In this document: positions 14,377-21,469 of the stretch, one piece after another
How positions within the stretch are numbered: the first letter of the stretch is position 1
Layout of the letters: each line of letters opens with the position of its first letter
Source: an uncultured Caulobacteraceae bacterium
Lineage (GTDB): Bacteria; Pseudomonadota; Alphaproteobacteria; Caulobacterales; Caulobacteraceae
Assembly: GCA_937910255.1 (NCBI GenBank)
Contig: CALEOQ010000082.1
Coordinates: 1-23,894 of the forward strand
Direction: 5' to 3'
Length of the DNA stretch: 23,894 nucleotides
Notes under the pieces: model-generated
The model's database searches: none
What the model was told of the DNA's origin: nothing
What the model saw: only the letters and a program-made list of their open reading frames with translations
Position numbers and translations under genes: made by a program

Positions 14377-15273
14377 ATGGGCGTCGGCCACGACCATATA
14401 CAGGGCTCCAATCCCAACAGCCGCAGGCTGGTCATTGCGCTCGCTCTGACCAGCACCTTCCTGATCGCCGAGGTGGTTGCGGGCCTTGTCTTCAACAGCT
14501 TGGCCCTGCTCTCCGACGCGGCGCACATGTTCACCGACGCCGCGGCCTTGGCCATCGCGCTGCTGGCGATCCGTATCGGCGCCCGGGCGGCCGACGACCG
14601 CAAGACCTTCGGCTACCGGCGCTTCGAGATCCTGGCCGCGGCATTCAACGCGATCCTGCTGTTCGGCGTCGCCATCTACGTGCTGGTCGAGGGCGTGCGC
14701 CGGCTGGTGCGGCCCGAGCCCGTCGAGTCCATAGGTATGCTCATCGTCGCCGTACTTGGGCTGGGCATCAACCTGGTCGCCATGCGGCTGCTGTCGAGCG
14801 GCAAGGACAAGAGCCTCAACATCAAGGGCGCTTACCTCGAAGTCTGGGCCGACATGCTGGGCTCGCTCGGCGTGATCGCCGGCGCCGTGATGATCCGCTT
14901 CACGGGCTGGACCTGGGTCGACCCGGTCGTCGCGATCGGCATCGGACTATGGGTCCTGCCGAGAACCTGGGTCCTGCTCCGCGACAGCACCAACATCCTG
15001 CTTGAGGGCGCGCCGTCGGGTGTGGCCCTGGCCGCGCTCCGCAAGACCATCGCCGAGACGCCCGGCGTCGCGGGTGTTCACGACCTGCATATGTGGGTGT
15101 CCGGCGCCGACCAACCGAGTTGCACCGCCCACGTCGTCCTGGCTGCGGGCTCGGACGGAGAAGCCGTGCGCGCTCGGGTGGTCGCCAGCCTCAAGTCGGA
15201 CTTCGACGTCCACCACGTCACCATCCAGACAGAGACCGTCCCCTGTGACGTGCTCGAGGACCTCCATTCATGA
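14377..15273 (+). CDS. CDF metal efflux transporter 1 (CzcD/ZitB type)
   Basis: This 298-residue cation diffusion facilitator exchanges cytoplasmic metal for protons. The ATG at 14377 is chosen because AGGAG (14366-14370) precedes it and the following GVGHDH resembles the short His-containing N-terminus of the family. Six TM helices and a C-terminal cytoplasmic domain (LHMWVSGADQPSCTAHVVL) are evident. The TM2 site is SDAAHMFTDA (H50, D54). The TM5 site reads YLEVWADMLGS, with Glu155 and Asp159 where Zn-type CDFs usually have His and Asp. The stop overlaps the start of a second CDF gene (ATGA). Zn, Cd or Co is likely; the altered TM5 residue leaves specificity open. Confidence 0.93.
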   Translation: MGVGHDHIQGSNPNSRRLVIALALTSTFLIAEVVAGLVFNSLALLSDAAHMFTDAAALAIALLAIRIGARAADDRKTFGYRRFEILAAAFNAILLFGVAIYVLVEGVRRLVRPEPVESIGMLIVAVLGLGINLVAMRLLSSGKDKSLNIKGAYLEVWADMLGSLGVIAGAVMIRFTGWTWVDPVVAIGIGLWVLPRTWVLLRDSTNILLEGAPSGVALAALRKTIAETPGVAGVHDLHMWVSGADQPSCTAHVVLAAGSDGEAVRARVVASLKSDFDVHHVTIQTETVPCDVLEDLHS

Positions 15274-16190
15274 GCGCAGGCCATCACCATCACGACAACG
15301 CCGAGGGCATGAGCGACGCGCGCCTGATCGGCGCGGTCGCCGTCAACGTCCTGCTCACCGTCGCCCAGATCGCCGGCGGGATCGTCTCCGGGTCGCTCTC
15401 GCTGATCGCCGACGCCCTGCACAATCTGAACGACGCGGCCTCGCTGGCGCTGGCGCTGGTGGCGCGAAAGATCGGCCGCAAGCCGGCCGACAAGCTGATG
15501 ACCTTCGGCTACGGCCAGGCCGAGGTGGTCGCGGCGCTGATCAACCTGACCACCCTGATCATCGTAGGCCTTTACCTCGTCTATGAGGCGATCGTACGCT
15601 TCTTCGACCCGCAGCCGATCGAGGGTTGGATCATCGTGATCGTCGCCGCCGTCGCCTTGGTCATCGACGTCGCCACCGCGCTCATGGTTCGGGTCGGCGC
15701 CAAGCACAGCATCAACATCAAGGCCGCCTTCCTGCACAACGTCTCCGATGCACTGGCCTCGGTTGGGGTCATCGTCGCTGGCACGCTGATCCTGCTGTTC
15801 GACCTCTACATCGCCGACCTGGTCGTCACGCTAATCATCGCGGCCTATGTCCTCTATCAGGGCTTCTCGCTGCTACCACGCACCGTCCGCCTGCTGATGG
15901 GCGCGACTCCCGACGATCTCGACTTCGACGGGGTCGTCGCGGCGATCCGGGGTGTGGAGGGGGTCCGCGATGTGCATCACGTCCACATCTGGCACCTCGG
16001 CGAGCACGCGCGAGCGCTCGAGGCCCATGTGGAGCCCCAGGGCGCGTCCATAGCGGAGTTCGCCGACGCCAAGGCTCGGATCAGAGCGATGCTCGCCCGC
16101 GACTTCAGGGTCAAGCACGCCACGCTCGAGGCCTGCGCCCCAGGGGAGCATCCGCAAGCCGAGCCCCTCAAATCCCCCCACGACACCTGA
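15270..16190 (+). CDS. CDF metal efflux transporter 2
   Basis: This 306-residue CDF protein overlaps the preceding CDF by four bases (ATGA), so both are made from one message. The N-terminus carries GHHHHD, a probable metal-binding tag. The TM2 site is DALHNLNDAA (H51, D55) and the TM5 site FLHNVSDALAS (H156, D160), the regular HxxxD pair of Zn-type members. The C-terminal domain includes HVHIWHLGEHARALEAHV. It is not a recent duplicate of the first CDF: the two differ through most of the TM region, and this one lacks the Arg/Asp-rich loop after TM2. Two unlike subunits made in equal amounts could form heterodimers, which is known for some CDFs but unproven here. Confidence 0.94.
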   Translation: MSAGHHHHDNAEGMSDARLIGAVAVNVLLTVAQIAGGIVSGSLSLIADALHNLNDAASLALALVARKIGRKPADKLMTFGYGQAEVVAALINLTTLIIVGLYLVYEAIVRFFDPQPIEGWIIVIVAAVALVIDVATALMVRVGAKHSINIKAAFLHNVSDALASVGVIVAGTLILLFDLYIADLVVTLIIAAYVLYQGFSLLPRTVRLLMGATPDDLDFDGVVAAIRGVEGVRDVHHVHIWHLGEHARALEAHVEPQGASIAEFADAKARIRAMLARDFRVKHATLEACAPGEHPQAEPLKSPHDT

Positions 16191-16238
16191 CCACGAGCGC
16201 CCCGCGATGGGTCTTCTTGTCCTCAAAGGAGGGGGCCG

Positions 16239-16748
16239 ATGTTCGAACTGAGCAGTGTAGCGACGGTTGCCGCCGCTCCCCAAGCGGTCTGGCGTGTCCT
16301 CATGGATTTCGCGGGCTACCGCGCCTGGACAAAGGCCGTGGTGGTCGACGGCGAGCCGACGCTTGGCGGCCCGTTGAATTACCGGATTACGGGGCGCTTC
16401 AGGTCTGGGACCCGGCGCGCCATCCGATTCGAAGGCACGATCAAGCTATGGACCGCCAACCGGGAAATGGTGTGGACATCCGGGATACCGGGGATCTTAG
16501 GTCTGCGATTTGGGTTCGAGCTCCACCCTTCGGGAGCCGCGACGGAGTTTCGCCATTACCTAGAGGTCTCCGGCATCGCCGCGCCACTCGCCCGGCGCCG
16601 CCTGGACCGGCTGTATGGCCCGATCCTCGCCGCTGTCACGAAAGACTTGGCCCATCACTTCTCCAAGACGCGGCTGGCCGCCCTTCGCGTCGCACCCGAT
16701 ATCCGGCGACGAAGGCCGAAGCCGAAAAGGGGAGGGCCGCATGGCTGA
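16239..16748 (+). CDS. SRPBCC-fold (START/Bet v1-like) protein
   Basis: This 169-residue protein has the SRPBCC layout: a first strand ELSSVATVAAAP, then AVWRVLMDFAGYRAWTKAV (the usual helix with an F-x-x-Y-x-x-W pattern), and beta-strands such as IRFEGTIKLW. A long C-terminal helix follows (RRRLDRLYGPILAAVTKDLAHHF). The family binds hydrophobic ligands in the cytoplasm; the ligand cannot be read from sequence. A basic tail (RRRRPKPKRGG) extends past the domain. AAAGGAGGGGG (16225-16235) precedes the ATG. It follows the CDF pair by 48 bases and overlaps the next gene by eight, so it may share their transcript. Confidence 0.88.
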   Translation: MFELSSVATVAAAPQAVWRVLMDFAGYRAWTKAVVVDGEPTLGGPLNYRITGRFRSGTRRAIRFEGTIKLWTANREMVWTSGIPGILGLRFGFELHPSGAATEFRHYLEVSGIAAPLARRRLDRLYGPILAAVTKDLAHHFSKTRLAALRVAPDIRRRRPKPKRGGPHG

Positions 16749-16989
16749 CGCCGTCTATTCAGTCATTCCGGTTCAGGGCGGCTGGGCTGTCGAACAGCCC
16801 TCCGGTGACTACCTGATGTTCCTCTCGGGGGGCCTAGCCGAAGCCAAGGCGCATGAACTCGCCGGGCTCGACAGCCGGGCGGGGATCAAGGCCCGGGTAC
16901 TGATCCATGACAGAGACCGAACGCTGCTCGGTCAGCGGGAGTATCCCGCCCGCCAGCCGCCCGATATTGATGGGGAGCGCCGCGCCTAG
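16741..16989 (+). CDS. Small DUF2188-like protein
   Basis: This 82-residue protein starts inside the last codons of the SRPBCC gene, after GGGAGGG (16731-16737). VYSVIPVQGGWAVEQPSGDY resembles the opening beta-hairpin of DUF2188-type proteins, followed by a helix (LAEAKAHELAG) and a strand with KARVLIHDRDRTLLGQ. The match is by pattern and not certain. A second small protein of the same general layout lies at 22037-22267. Cytoplasmic, with no signal peptide. Function unknown. Confidence 0.65.
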   Translation: MADAVYSVIPVQGGWAVEQPSGDYLMFLSGGLAEAKAHELAGLDSRAGIKARVLIHDRDRTLLGQREYPARQPPDIDGERRA

Positions 16990-17233
16990 CGGGCGTGGGG
17001 GCTGCTTGTTGGCTGTCCCTCACGCCGCCGGCAGTCTGCTACGCAACTACGATGTTGCGGTCACGGAGGAATCGCCGCCCGCCCTGGGTGGCCCAGCGCT
17101 GGGCCTGACCGGCACGGCAATTTGTCGCCTCAACACCAAGAAAACGGCCGACCCGGTCGGGAACCGCAAAGGCCGCGAGGCCAGCGACTTCCACATAATG
17201 CCGCACTCTGACGCCGCCCACATCCGGCTGCAG

Positions 17234-17533
17234 GGCGAAACCAAACGGTACGTCGCGATCACCCAAGGAAATCTGACCATCTCGGTGTAGGAAGCTTCGG
17301 TGGTCAGCCAGCCTGCGCCATTTAGTAATGGGCAGACCGAAGTGGCGCCGCGATCATCGGTCTCAGCCTCCGAAGAGCAGGGTAGGGGCTTCCTGCGGTT
17401 GCAAAGCGGGGCCTCCCTGGCGAGCCTCGTCGCGGGACTTAATGCCCTTGGCGTGACGCCCCGCGACATGATCTCAATCCTCCAGGCGATCAAGGCGGCC
17501 GGCGCTTTGCAGGCCGACATCGAAGTAATGTGA
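17234..17533 (+). pseudogene. flgI: flgI 3' relic (flagellar P-ring protein C-terminus)
   Basis: The C-terminal end of FlgI, the periplasmic P-ring protein of the flagellar basal body, is unmistakable: VSQPAPFSNGQTEVAPRSSV, then LVAGLNALGVTPRDMISILQ and AIKAAGALQADIEVM before the stop. In the same frame upstream, YVAITQGNLTISV matches the preceding FlgI segment, but a TAG at 17288-17290 interrupts it where FlgI usually has Ser or Thr (one change from TCG would create it). Similarity fades upstream of about 17234, so roughly 270 of 370 residues are absent. Bases 16990-17233 hold no gene I can support. The fragment has no signal peptide or start and is a decayed remnant, not a working gene. Confidence 0.85.
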
Positions 17534-17607
17534 GTTTGCCAACCGACCTGCGCGGGGCCGGCGCGACGGCCGCTGCTCCGGGGCCTTCGTCCTGCGGCGG
17601 ATCTTGA
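17530..17607 (+). pseudogene. Possible 5' relic of the gene downstream of flgI
   Basis: A GTG overlapping the flgI stop (ATGTGA) opens a 25-codon frame beginning VSLPTDLRGAGATAAAP. In alphaproteobacteria flgI is commonly followed by a rod-binding (FlgJ-N/CheL-like) gene, whose products often begin with a similar Leu-Pro-x-Asp-Leu segment. The frame ends quickly, so only the first codons would remain. This is inferred from position and a short resemblance. Confidence 0.35.
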
Positions 17608-17687
17608 GCGCTTGTTCTCGACCGTTGAGTGGCGTCAGCTTAGCTCAGCAGTCTCGAGCAAGTCATGTGCCCGCACGAGGAATGACT

Positions 17688-18257
17688 ATGGCCAAGCGTC
17701 GCAGAATTTGGGTTCTGATCGGCATCGCTACGACGTTCACAATCATTGGAGGTGGCTTTCCCGCCGCCGCGGCTCCGCAGCCTGATCTTGTTGATATCGG
17801 GAAATCGCCAGCCGGTGTCCTTTCGCTCGATCGCGGCAGCATCCACGACCACCGCGGCCGTCACAGCCGCGGCTGGGGACGGGCGCTCACCTCGGTGCAA
17901 TTGGCCGACCCGATCGCTGAGGCGGGTCGCATGCTTGGGCGAGTCGATCAGATACAGGACTGGGATTGCTCCGGCCGCCGTTATCGCGGGGTCCGGCAGG
18001 TTTTTCGGACAGAAAACGAGGAATACGTGCGCAGCGAGCCAATGCGTGGGGATTGGGCGCCGGTCTTGGCCGGCGCGGCCGAGGCGAGAGCCTTCGCGCT
18101 CATCTGCCCCGCTGCGGCTCCAAGCAAAGAAGCGATCACAGAGCCGGTGCTCGGATCGACCGGGCCAAAACCTCCGCGGCGCCGGTCCGGGGCGGCGGTA
18201 ATCTGGATGCCCGGCGCGCGTCCGGACATACCGGAGGACTCCGATGATAGGCGCTGA
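17688..18257 (+). CDS. Exported protein, surface-adhesin-E-like domain
   Basis: This 189-residue protein has a signal peptide (IWVLIGIATTFTIIGGGFPAAAA). Its core is DWDCSGRRYRGVRQVFRT, followed by MRGDWAPVLAGAAEARAFAL and a second Cys in ICPAA. The order of Cys, Gly-Arg-Arg-Tyr-Arg, Trp-x-Pro-Val and a closing Cys resembles proteins annotated as surface-adhesin E or similar small periplasmic proteins; the match is by pattern only. GAGGA (17677-17681) is six bases before ATG 17688 and directly abuts the alternative ATG 17682. The tail after residue 145 is Pro/Arg-rich and could be a read-through extension. It stands alone in a decayed region. Confidence 0.6.
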   Translation: MAKRRRIWVLIGIATTFTIIGGGFPAAAAPQPDLVDIGKSPAGVLSLDRGSIHDHRGRHSRGWGRALTSVQLADPIAEAGRMLGRVDQIQDWDCSGRRYRGVRQVFRTENEEYVRSEPMRGDWAPVLAGAAEARAFALICPAAAPSKEAITEPVLGSTGPKPPRRRSGAAVIWMPGARPDIPEDSDDRR

Positions 18258-18728
18258 TCCATCGCCAGGGTTAGACGTACGCCAGCAGGTAGCGGCCGTT
18301 GCCGGGTGCTGCAGCGGCGACATTTTCTGCGTCGTCACGACCTGGCCCCTGGGGTTGCGACCGCAGCGCGTGGGGAGGGCATGTTCTTCCTTCTGGCCGC
18401 TTGAGGAGCTGCCTCCAATGTGGCGTGCTGAACCCCAAGCCGCAGCTAGCGATGGCGACCAGAGAAAGGTTCGGATGCCTGCGCTGCGATCATCGCGCTC
18501 ACGGTGCCAACCTACTGGCCGGGCGAGCGCAAAGGTCAGACCGAGGTTGAACATGTGGGTGGCGCTCCCCCAGTGGCAGGGGCATCGAAGGTGATGAGAA
18601 TTCCCGGTTTGGTGTCGTTCAAGATGAACAGAAGATGATGCTGGCCGTTCCGTCAGAGTTCAGGGGCGCTCGCCCATGATGCCTGATCGCTGAGTGGGTT
18701 CGCCACCCAGCATTTGGAGTGAACCCCC
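18258..18728. other. 471-base stretch without a convincing gene
   Basis: No frame on either strand shows a known domain. The only hint is a plus-strand frame ending at 18550 with two CxxC pairs (codons at 18410-18421 and 18476-18487, 18 residues apart), as in a small zinc ribbon, but it has no good start or ribosome-binding site. A weak 5-bp hairpin (TGGGT, 18695-18699, with ACCCA, 18705-18709) lies just upstream of the ribosome-binding site of the next gene. The stretch is probably intergenic plus gene debris. Confidence 0.5.
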
Positions 18729-19085
18729 ATGAGATTGCTTATCGCCGCCACGGCGGCTCTCTCGGTCCTCGGTGGCTCGGCGGCGCTGGCGCAGCCATAT
18801 GGCTATAGCGGCCAGCAAGAATATTATGACCAGCAGCCCTACTACGGCCAACAGCAACAGTATCGCGGCGAAAGCTATGGGCGCGGGTACTACGCCCCTC
18901 CCGCGCAATACGGCTATGCCCAGCCCTACGGCGGCAACGCCTACAGCGGTGGGTCAGCCTACTACGGCCGTCAAGTCTACGGTTACAACAGCCGCTCCGA
19001 CCGTCATGTGCGCCGCGAACATCGTCGCGACCGCGACCGGCACCATGTCGCCCCGCGGCGAGGCGGATACGACCGTCATCACTAA
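18729..19085 (+). CDS. Exported Tyr/Gln/Gly-rich low-complexity protein
   Basis: This 118-residue protein has a clean signal peptide (MRLLIAATAALSVLGGSAALA, then Q). The mature part is a Tyr/Gln/Gly run (PYGYSGQQEYYDQQPYYGQQ and onward), then YNSRSDRHVRREHRRDRDRHH and a His-containing end. The ATG follows TGGAGTG (18716-18722). The Tyr-rich half and the Arg/His-rich half suggest an adhesive or self-associating envelope protein; this is inference from composition. No domain is recognised. The complementary strand has a hydrophobic frame here that is only a mirror of the Tyr/Gln codons. Confidence 0.75.
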   Translation: MRLLIAATAALSVLGGSAALAQPYGYSGQQEYYDQQPYYGQQQQYRGESYGRGYYAPPAQYGYAQPYGGNAYSGGSAYYGRQVYGYNSRSDRHVRREHRRDRDRHHVAPRRGGYDRHH

Positions 19086-19165
19086 CGGCGGCCGGGCTAT
19101 GAAACCCGCCGGCGCCGCCTCGCTTGCAAGAGCGGAGCGTTCGTCTGGAGAATGACGTAACAGAT

Positions 19166-19181
19166 AACGCCCCGGCGTTTT
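19166..19181. terminator. Possible bidirectional terminator between convergent genes
   Basis: AACGCC (19166-19171) and GGCGTT (19174-19179) form an inverted repeat, folding as a 5-bp stem with a CCCG tetraloop, and are followed by TT. It sits between the ends of the genes at 18729-19085 (plus) and 19275-19871 (minus). The short T run makes it weak. Confidence 0.35.
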
Positions 19182-19274
19182 CGGCCCGCCGCGACCAGGG
19201 GCTTATCTGCCCGGCTTGCCATGGCGAAACGTCAGGGTCGAGGCGCTTCCCCCCCTGACCTGCCGCGCCGCCTG

Positions 19275-19871
19275 TCAGACGCGCGGCGCCGGTCGCTGGA
19301 TGCGTGGCCCGAGATTCTCCAGGACGGCGCGTGCGTCGAACGCGGCCGGATCATCGGCGGGCTTGGCCCCGCGTCGCATCACGATCTCCGCCGTCGCCTC
19401 GAATTTCTCGATGGTCCGAATATCCATCCTGTTGCCGAGGAAGGGGCTGCCCATGTGCGGACCCCAGTTGTTCCAGCCATGGCCGTGACCGTAGTAGCTC
19501 CAACTCGGTGCGAAGTGCCCGAAGTGAGAGCCATACCAGGCGCTATAGAAGGGGTCGGTCTGCACATAGGCGCGTGCCTTCCGGTCGGTCTGGCGATCGG
19601 CGATCGTGAACCAGTCGAAGCCTTGCGCCTGCGTCAATTCGGCGGCTCGATAGAGCAGGTAACTCTCGACGGTCTCCCGCGACGTCAGGCTGTTGCCGGC
19701 GAAACTCACACGATAGCGTTCGGGCTCAATACGCTGTTCCGAAAAGCCGCCCGGCACCGGACGCCCGGGCTGGACGGCGATGTTTGGTTGGTAAGGCGTG
19801 GCCGTGGCGCACGCGCTAAGCATCGCGAGCGCCAGCATGGAGCCCGCTATGCGGCTCGATCGTTTCGACAT
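19275..19871 (-). CDS. CC0125/CC1285-type lipoprotein
   Basis: This 198-residue lipoprotein matches the Caulobacter family known as CC0125/CC1285. The signal peptide ends LSAC (Cys21), followed by ATATPYQPN, GGFSEQRIEPERYRVSFAGN and SLTSRETVESYLLYRAAELT, then QGFDWFTIADRQ; this block is characteristic of the family. The middle is rich in Tyr, His, Gly and Trp (SWSYYGHGHGWNNWGPHMG), and the C-terminal part (IRTIEKFEATAEIVMRRG) is the last conserved strand. The ATG at 19871 is favoured because AGGG lies eight bases upstream; ATGs at 19877 and 19892 are alternatives. Function is unknown beyond envelope location. It is divergent from the gene at 19941, with 69 bases between. This is the best taxonomic marker in the window. 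Confidence 0.88.
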   Translation of the reverse strand: MSKRSSRIAGSMLALAMLSACATATPYQPNIAVQPGRPVPGGFSEQRIEPERYRVSFAGNSLTSRETVESYLLYRAAELTQAQGFDWFTIADRQTDRKARAYVQTDPFYSAWYGSHFGHFAPSWSYYGHGHGWNNWGPHMGSPFLGNRMDIRTIEKFEATAEIVMRRGAKPADDPAAFDARAVLENLGPRIQRPAPRV

Positions 19872-19940
19872 TCTCATCGCCCTATTCGTCATGCTCTCGA
19901 CTTTTCTGCCGGCCACGTGTGCCAGCTTACGGTTAACCCT

Positions 19941-20258
19941 ATGAATCCTCCACACAGTATTCGTGGCTTCAGTCTGGCCATCGTGGTCTCTGCCGGTCTC
20001 GCTGCGTCGGCTGTTCCGGCCGTCGCCGAGCCATACCTGTTTGCCGGACACGCGGGCCCGCCAGGCGTCACGGCGCCGAATTCCCGACCCGATCGTCGCT
20101 CGTTCTCCGTGGCGCCACCGAGCAGCCCATATGGAAAGCGGGCCTCCCCGCCTTCCCAGCCCTTGACCGCCCGCGCGATACCGCCGCCACGGAGCGTTTG
20201 CCGCAGACTGGTTCGTGATCCCCGCTACGGCTATGTCGAGGTGCAATTCCCTTGCTGA
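19941..20258 (+). CDS. Small exported protein of unknown function
   Basis: This 105-residue protein starts at ATG 19941 and has a convincing signal peptide (GFSLAIVVSAGLAASAVPAVA, then EP). The mature part is Pro/Ser/Arg-rich without recognisable domain (SVAPPSSPYGKRASPPSQPL), ending VCRRLVRDPRYGYVEVQFPC with two cysteines. The ribosome-binding site is poor. The open frame extends far upstream, but that part is the complement of the lipoprotein gene and is not real. The C-terminal C-(x)n-YGYVEVQFPC looks structured and may be the only conserved portion. Confidence 0.6.
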   Translation: MNPPHSIRGFSLAIVVSAGLAASAVPAVAEPYLFAGHAGPPGVTAPNSRPDRRSFSVAPPSSPYGKRASPPSQPLTARAIPPPRSVCRRLVRDPRYGYVEVQFPC

Positions 20259-20305
20259 CCGGGGCCACTGCGCGGGCGCCGAGCCAACGGTTCCCGAGGG
20301 TGCGC

Positions 20306-20974
20306 TCAAGGCTCGTTTCCGCCCATCAGCGGCCGTCCGGGGCGGGAGCACCTGTTGAGCCGGCTTTGACCAGGATCAGCGCGCCAAGCCGTGCGATCCC
20401 AGGCGCCTTGCCGGCAATCGGCCGCCCGCGCCGGTCCGCTGAGATCCAGGCTCAGGCCCAGCGATTGTCTTGAATGCCCGCCATAGCCGTACCCGGTGTC
20501 ATATCCATATCCATACCCATAGCCATAGCCATAGCCATAGCCCCGACCACCCTGCGTCTGCTGTACGAAGATGCTCAGATTACCGTTGCTTCCTACGGGA
20601 ATGTCGCTTTGGACGTAGGCGCTGCGGTATCCGCCGGTGCCGACGGCGACCCCGACCTGGCCGTGGATCTGCCGCGCTGGCCTGCCCTCCAGCTGATCGA
20701 GGGCCTCGGCGTCCTGCCAGGGCGTCGTGGGGGCTGCGCGAAGGTAGGCGTCGATCTGCTCGCTGGTGGTCATCGGCGCCGCAGGGGGCTTGTCGACGGC
20801 GGGCGCCGGCATGGCAGGCGCATTGGTGGGCGACGGCGCGACGCGCGCGGTCGCGATAGGCTCTTGGTCGGCGGAACTCGCCGACGCCGCCTGTGTCGTG
20901 GCCGACAGGCCGAAAGCCAGCATGATCCCCAAGCGAACTGTGATGGCGATTCTCGGTCGTAATGAGACGCTCAT
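20306..20974 (-). CDS. Exported Gly-Tyr-repeat protein
   Basis: This 222-residue protein is the last gene of a three-gene minus-strand operon; its ATG overlaps the stop of the CusF-like gene (ATGA, 20971-20974). A signal peptide (LGIMLAFGLSATTQAASA) precedes a Pro/Ala linker. A region of about 60 residues follows (SEQIDAYLRAAPTTPW, then RQIHGQVGVAVGTGGYRSAY and SDIPVGSNGNLSIFVQQ) that looks like beta-strands of an outer-membrane or adhesive fold. An uninterrupted run of seven or so Gly-Tyr pairs then occurs before SLGLSLDLSG. The final 40 residues are Arg/Pro/Trp-rich and unlike the rest, so the true end may be earlier if a frameshift exists. No family recognised. Confidence 0.7.
   Translation of the reverse strand: MSVSLRPRIAITVRLGIMLAFGLSATTQAASASSADQEPIATARVAPSPTNAPAMPAPAVDKPPAAPMTTSEQIDAYLRAAPTTPWQDAEALDQLEGRPARQIHGQVGVAVGTGGYRSAYVQSDIPVGSNGNLSIFVQQTQGGRGYGYGYGYGYGYGYDTGYGYGGHSRQSLGLSLDLSGPARAADCRQGAWDRTAWRADPGQSRLNRCSRPGRPLMGGNEP
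20505..20540. repeat. Hexamer microsatellite (CCATAG type)
   Basis: Six tandem hexamers, one CCATAT, one CCATAC and four exact CCATAG, run without interruption. On the minus strand each unit encodes one Gly-Tyr pair of the protein at 20306-20974. Because the unit is six bases, copy-number change keeps the frame and alters only the length of the Gly-Tyr tract. Confidence 0.9.
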
Positions 20975-21468
20975 TGTCGCCGTCCGGGCCCGTTTGCGGC
21001 CGCGGGCCGATCGGAGAGCGTTTGCCCCTGCTGGCTCTGGCCGGGCGTGAAGGGCTTCAAATCCGCGATCTGCTGGCTCTCCAGCCGGAAGCGGACCTTC
21101 TCGCCGGGCACGACACCTTCGAGCATCGCGCTCTTGGCCACCTGGAACGGCATGGTTCCCGCGGGCCAGTTGATGCCTTCGATGGGTTCGTAAGCGATCG
21201 TGACGCGTCCACCGGGGACATCGATGGCCTGGACAACGCCAATACCGAAGATCTCGCTCATGTTGATCGGCGCTTGCCGAGGCGGGGGTACGGCCGGTCG
21301 AGACCGGGGCGCCGGCCCGCTCGGGGCGCGCGAGGCCGGCGGCCGTCCCTGGCCAGGTCGACCTGACTGTCCCCGACCGTACTGAGCCGCCGCGGGTGTC
21401 GCCGCGGCGAGACAGGCTGCCAGGACCAACAGGATGGACGGCGCGCGCGTGAGGGGTTGGCTGGCCAT
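20971..21468 (-). CDS. CusF-like periplasmic protein with altered metal site
   Basis: This 165-residue exported protein has a signal peptide (ILLVLAACLAAATPAAA, then Q), a disordered Gly/Pro/Arg-rich linker of about 40 residues, and a C-terminal CusF-type OB-fold domain (about 74-140: GVVQAIDVPGGRVTIAYEPI, then EGINWPAGTMPFQV, ending with EKVRFRLESQQIADLKP). Against the Cu/Ag chaperone CusF, the four ligand positions H36, W44, M47 and M49 correspond here to Tyr93, Trp101, Gly104 and Met106. Two of the four are therefore lost and normal Cu(I) binding is doubtful. It overlaps its downstream neighbour by four bases and starts one base after the upstream stop, so all three are co-translated. Confidence 0.82.
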   Translation of the reverse strand: MASQPLTRAPSILLVLAACLAAATPAAAQYGRGQSGRPGQGRPPASRAPSGPAPRSRPAVPPPRQAPINMSEIFGIGVVQAIDVPGGRVTIAYEPIEGINWPAGTMPFQVAKSAMLEGVVPGEKVRFRLESQQIADLKPFTPGQSQQGQTLSDRPAAANGPGRRQ

Positions 21469-21469
21469 G

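Noticed and set aside
17039..17266. 75-codon minus-strand frame overlapping the flgI relic
   Set aside because: It overlaps recognisable FlgI codons on the other strand and lacks a ribosome-binding site or known similarity.
17640..18554. 304-codon minus-strand open frame
   Set aside because: It is opposite the exported protein with the better signal peptide and ribosome-binding site, has no domain, and has scattered Arg/Ser/Pro composition.
18660..18908. Hydrophobic minus-strand frame resembling a TM protein
   Set aside because: The Val/Leu/Ile run is the complement of Tyr/Gln/Gly codons in the exported protein on the plus strand.
20505..20540. Short tandem repeats considered as a CRISPR array
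   Set aside because: Units are six bases with no spacers; they encode Gly-Tyr pairs.
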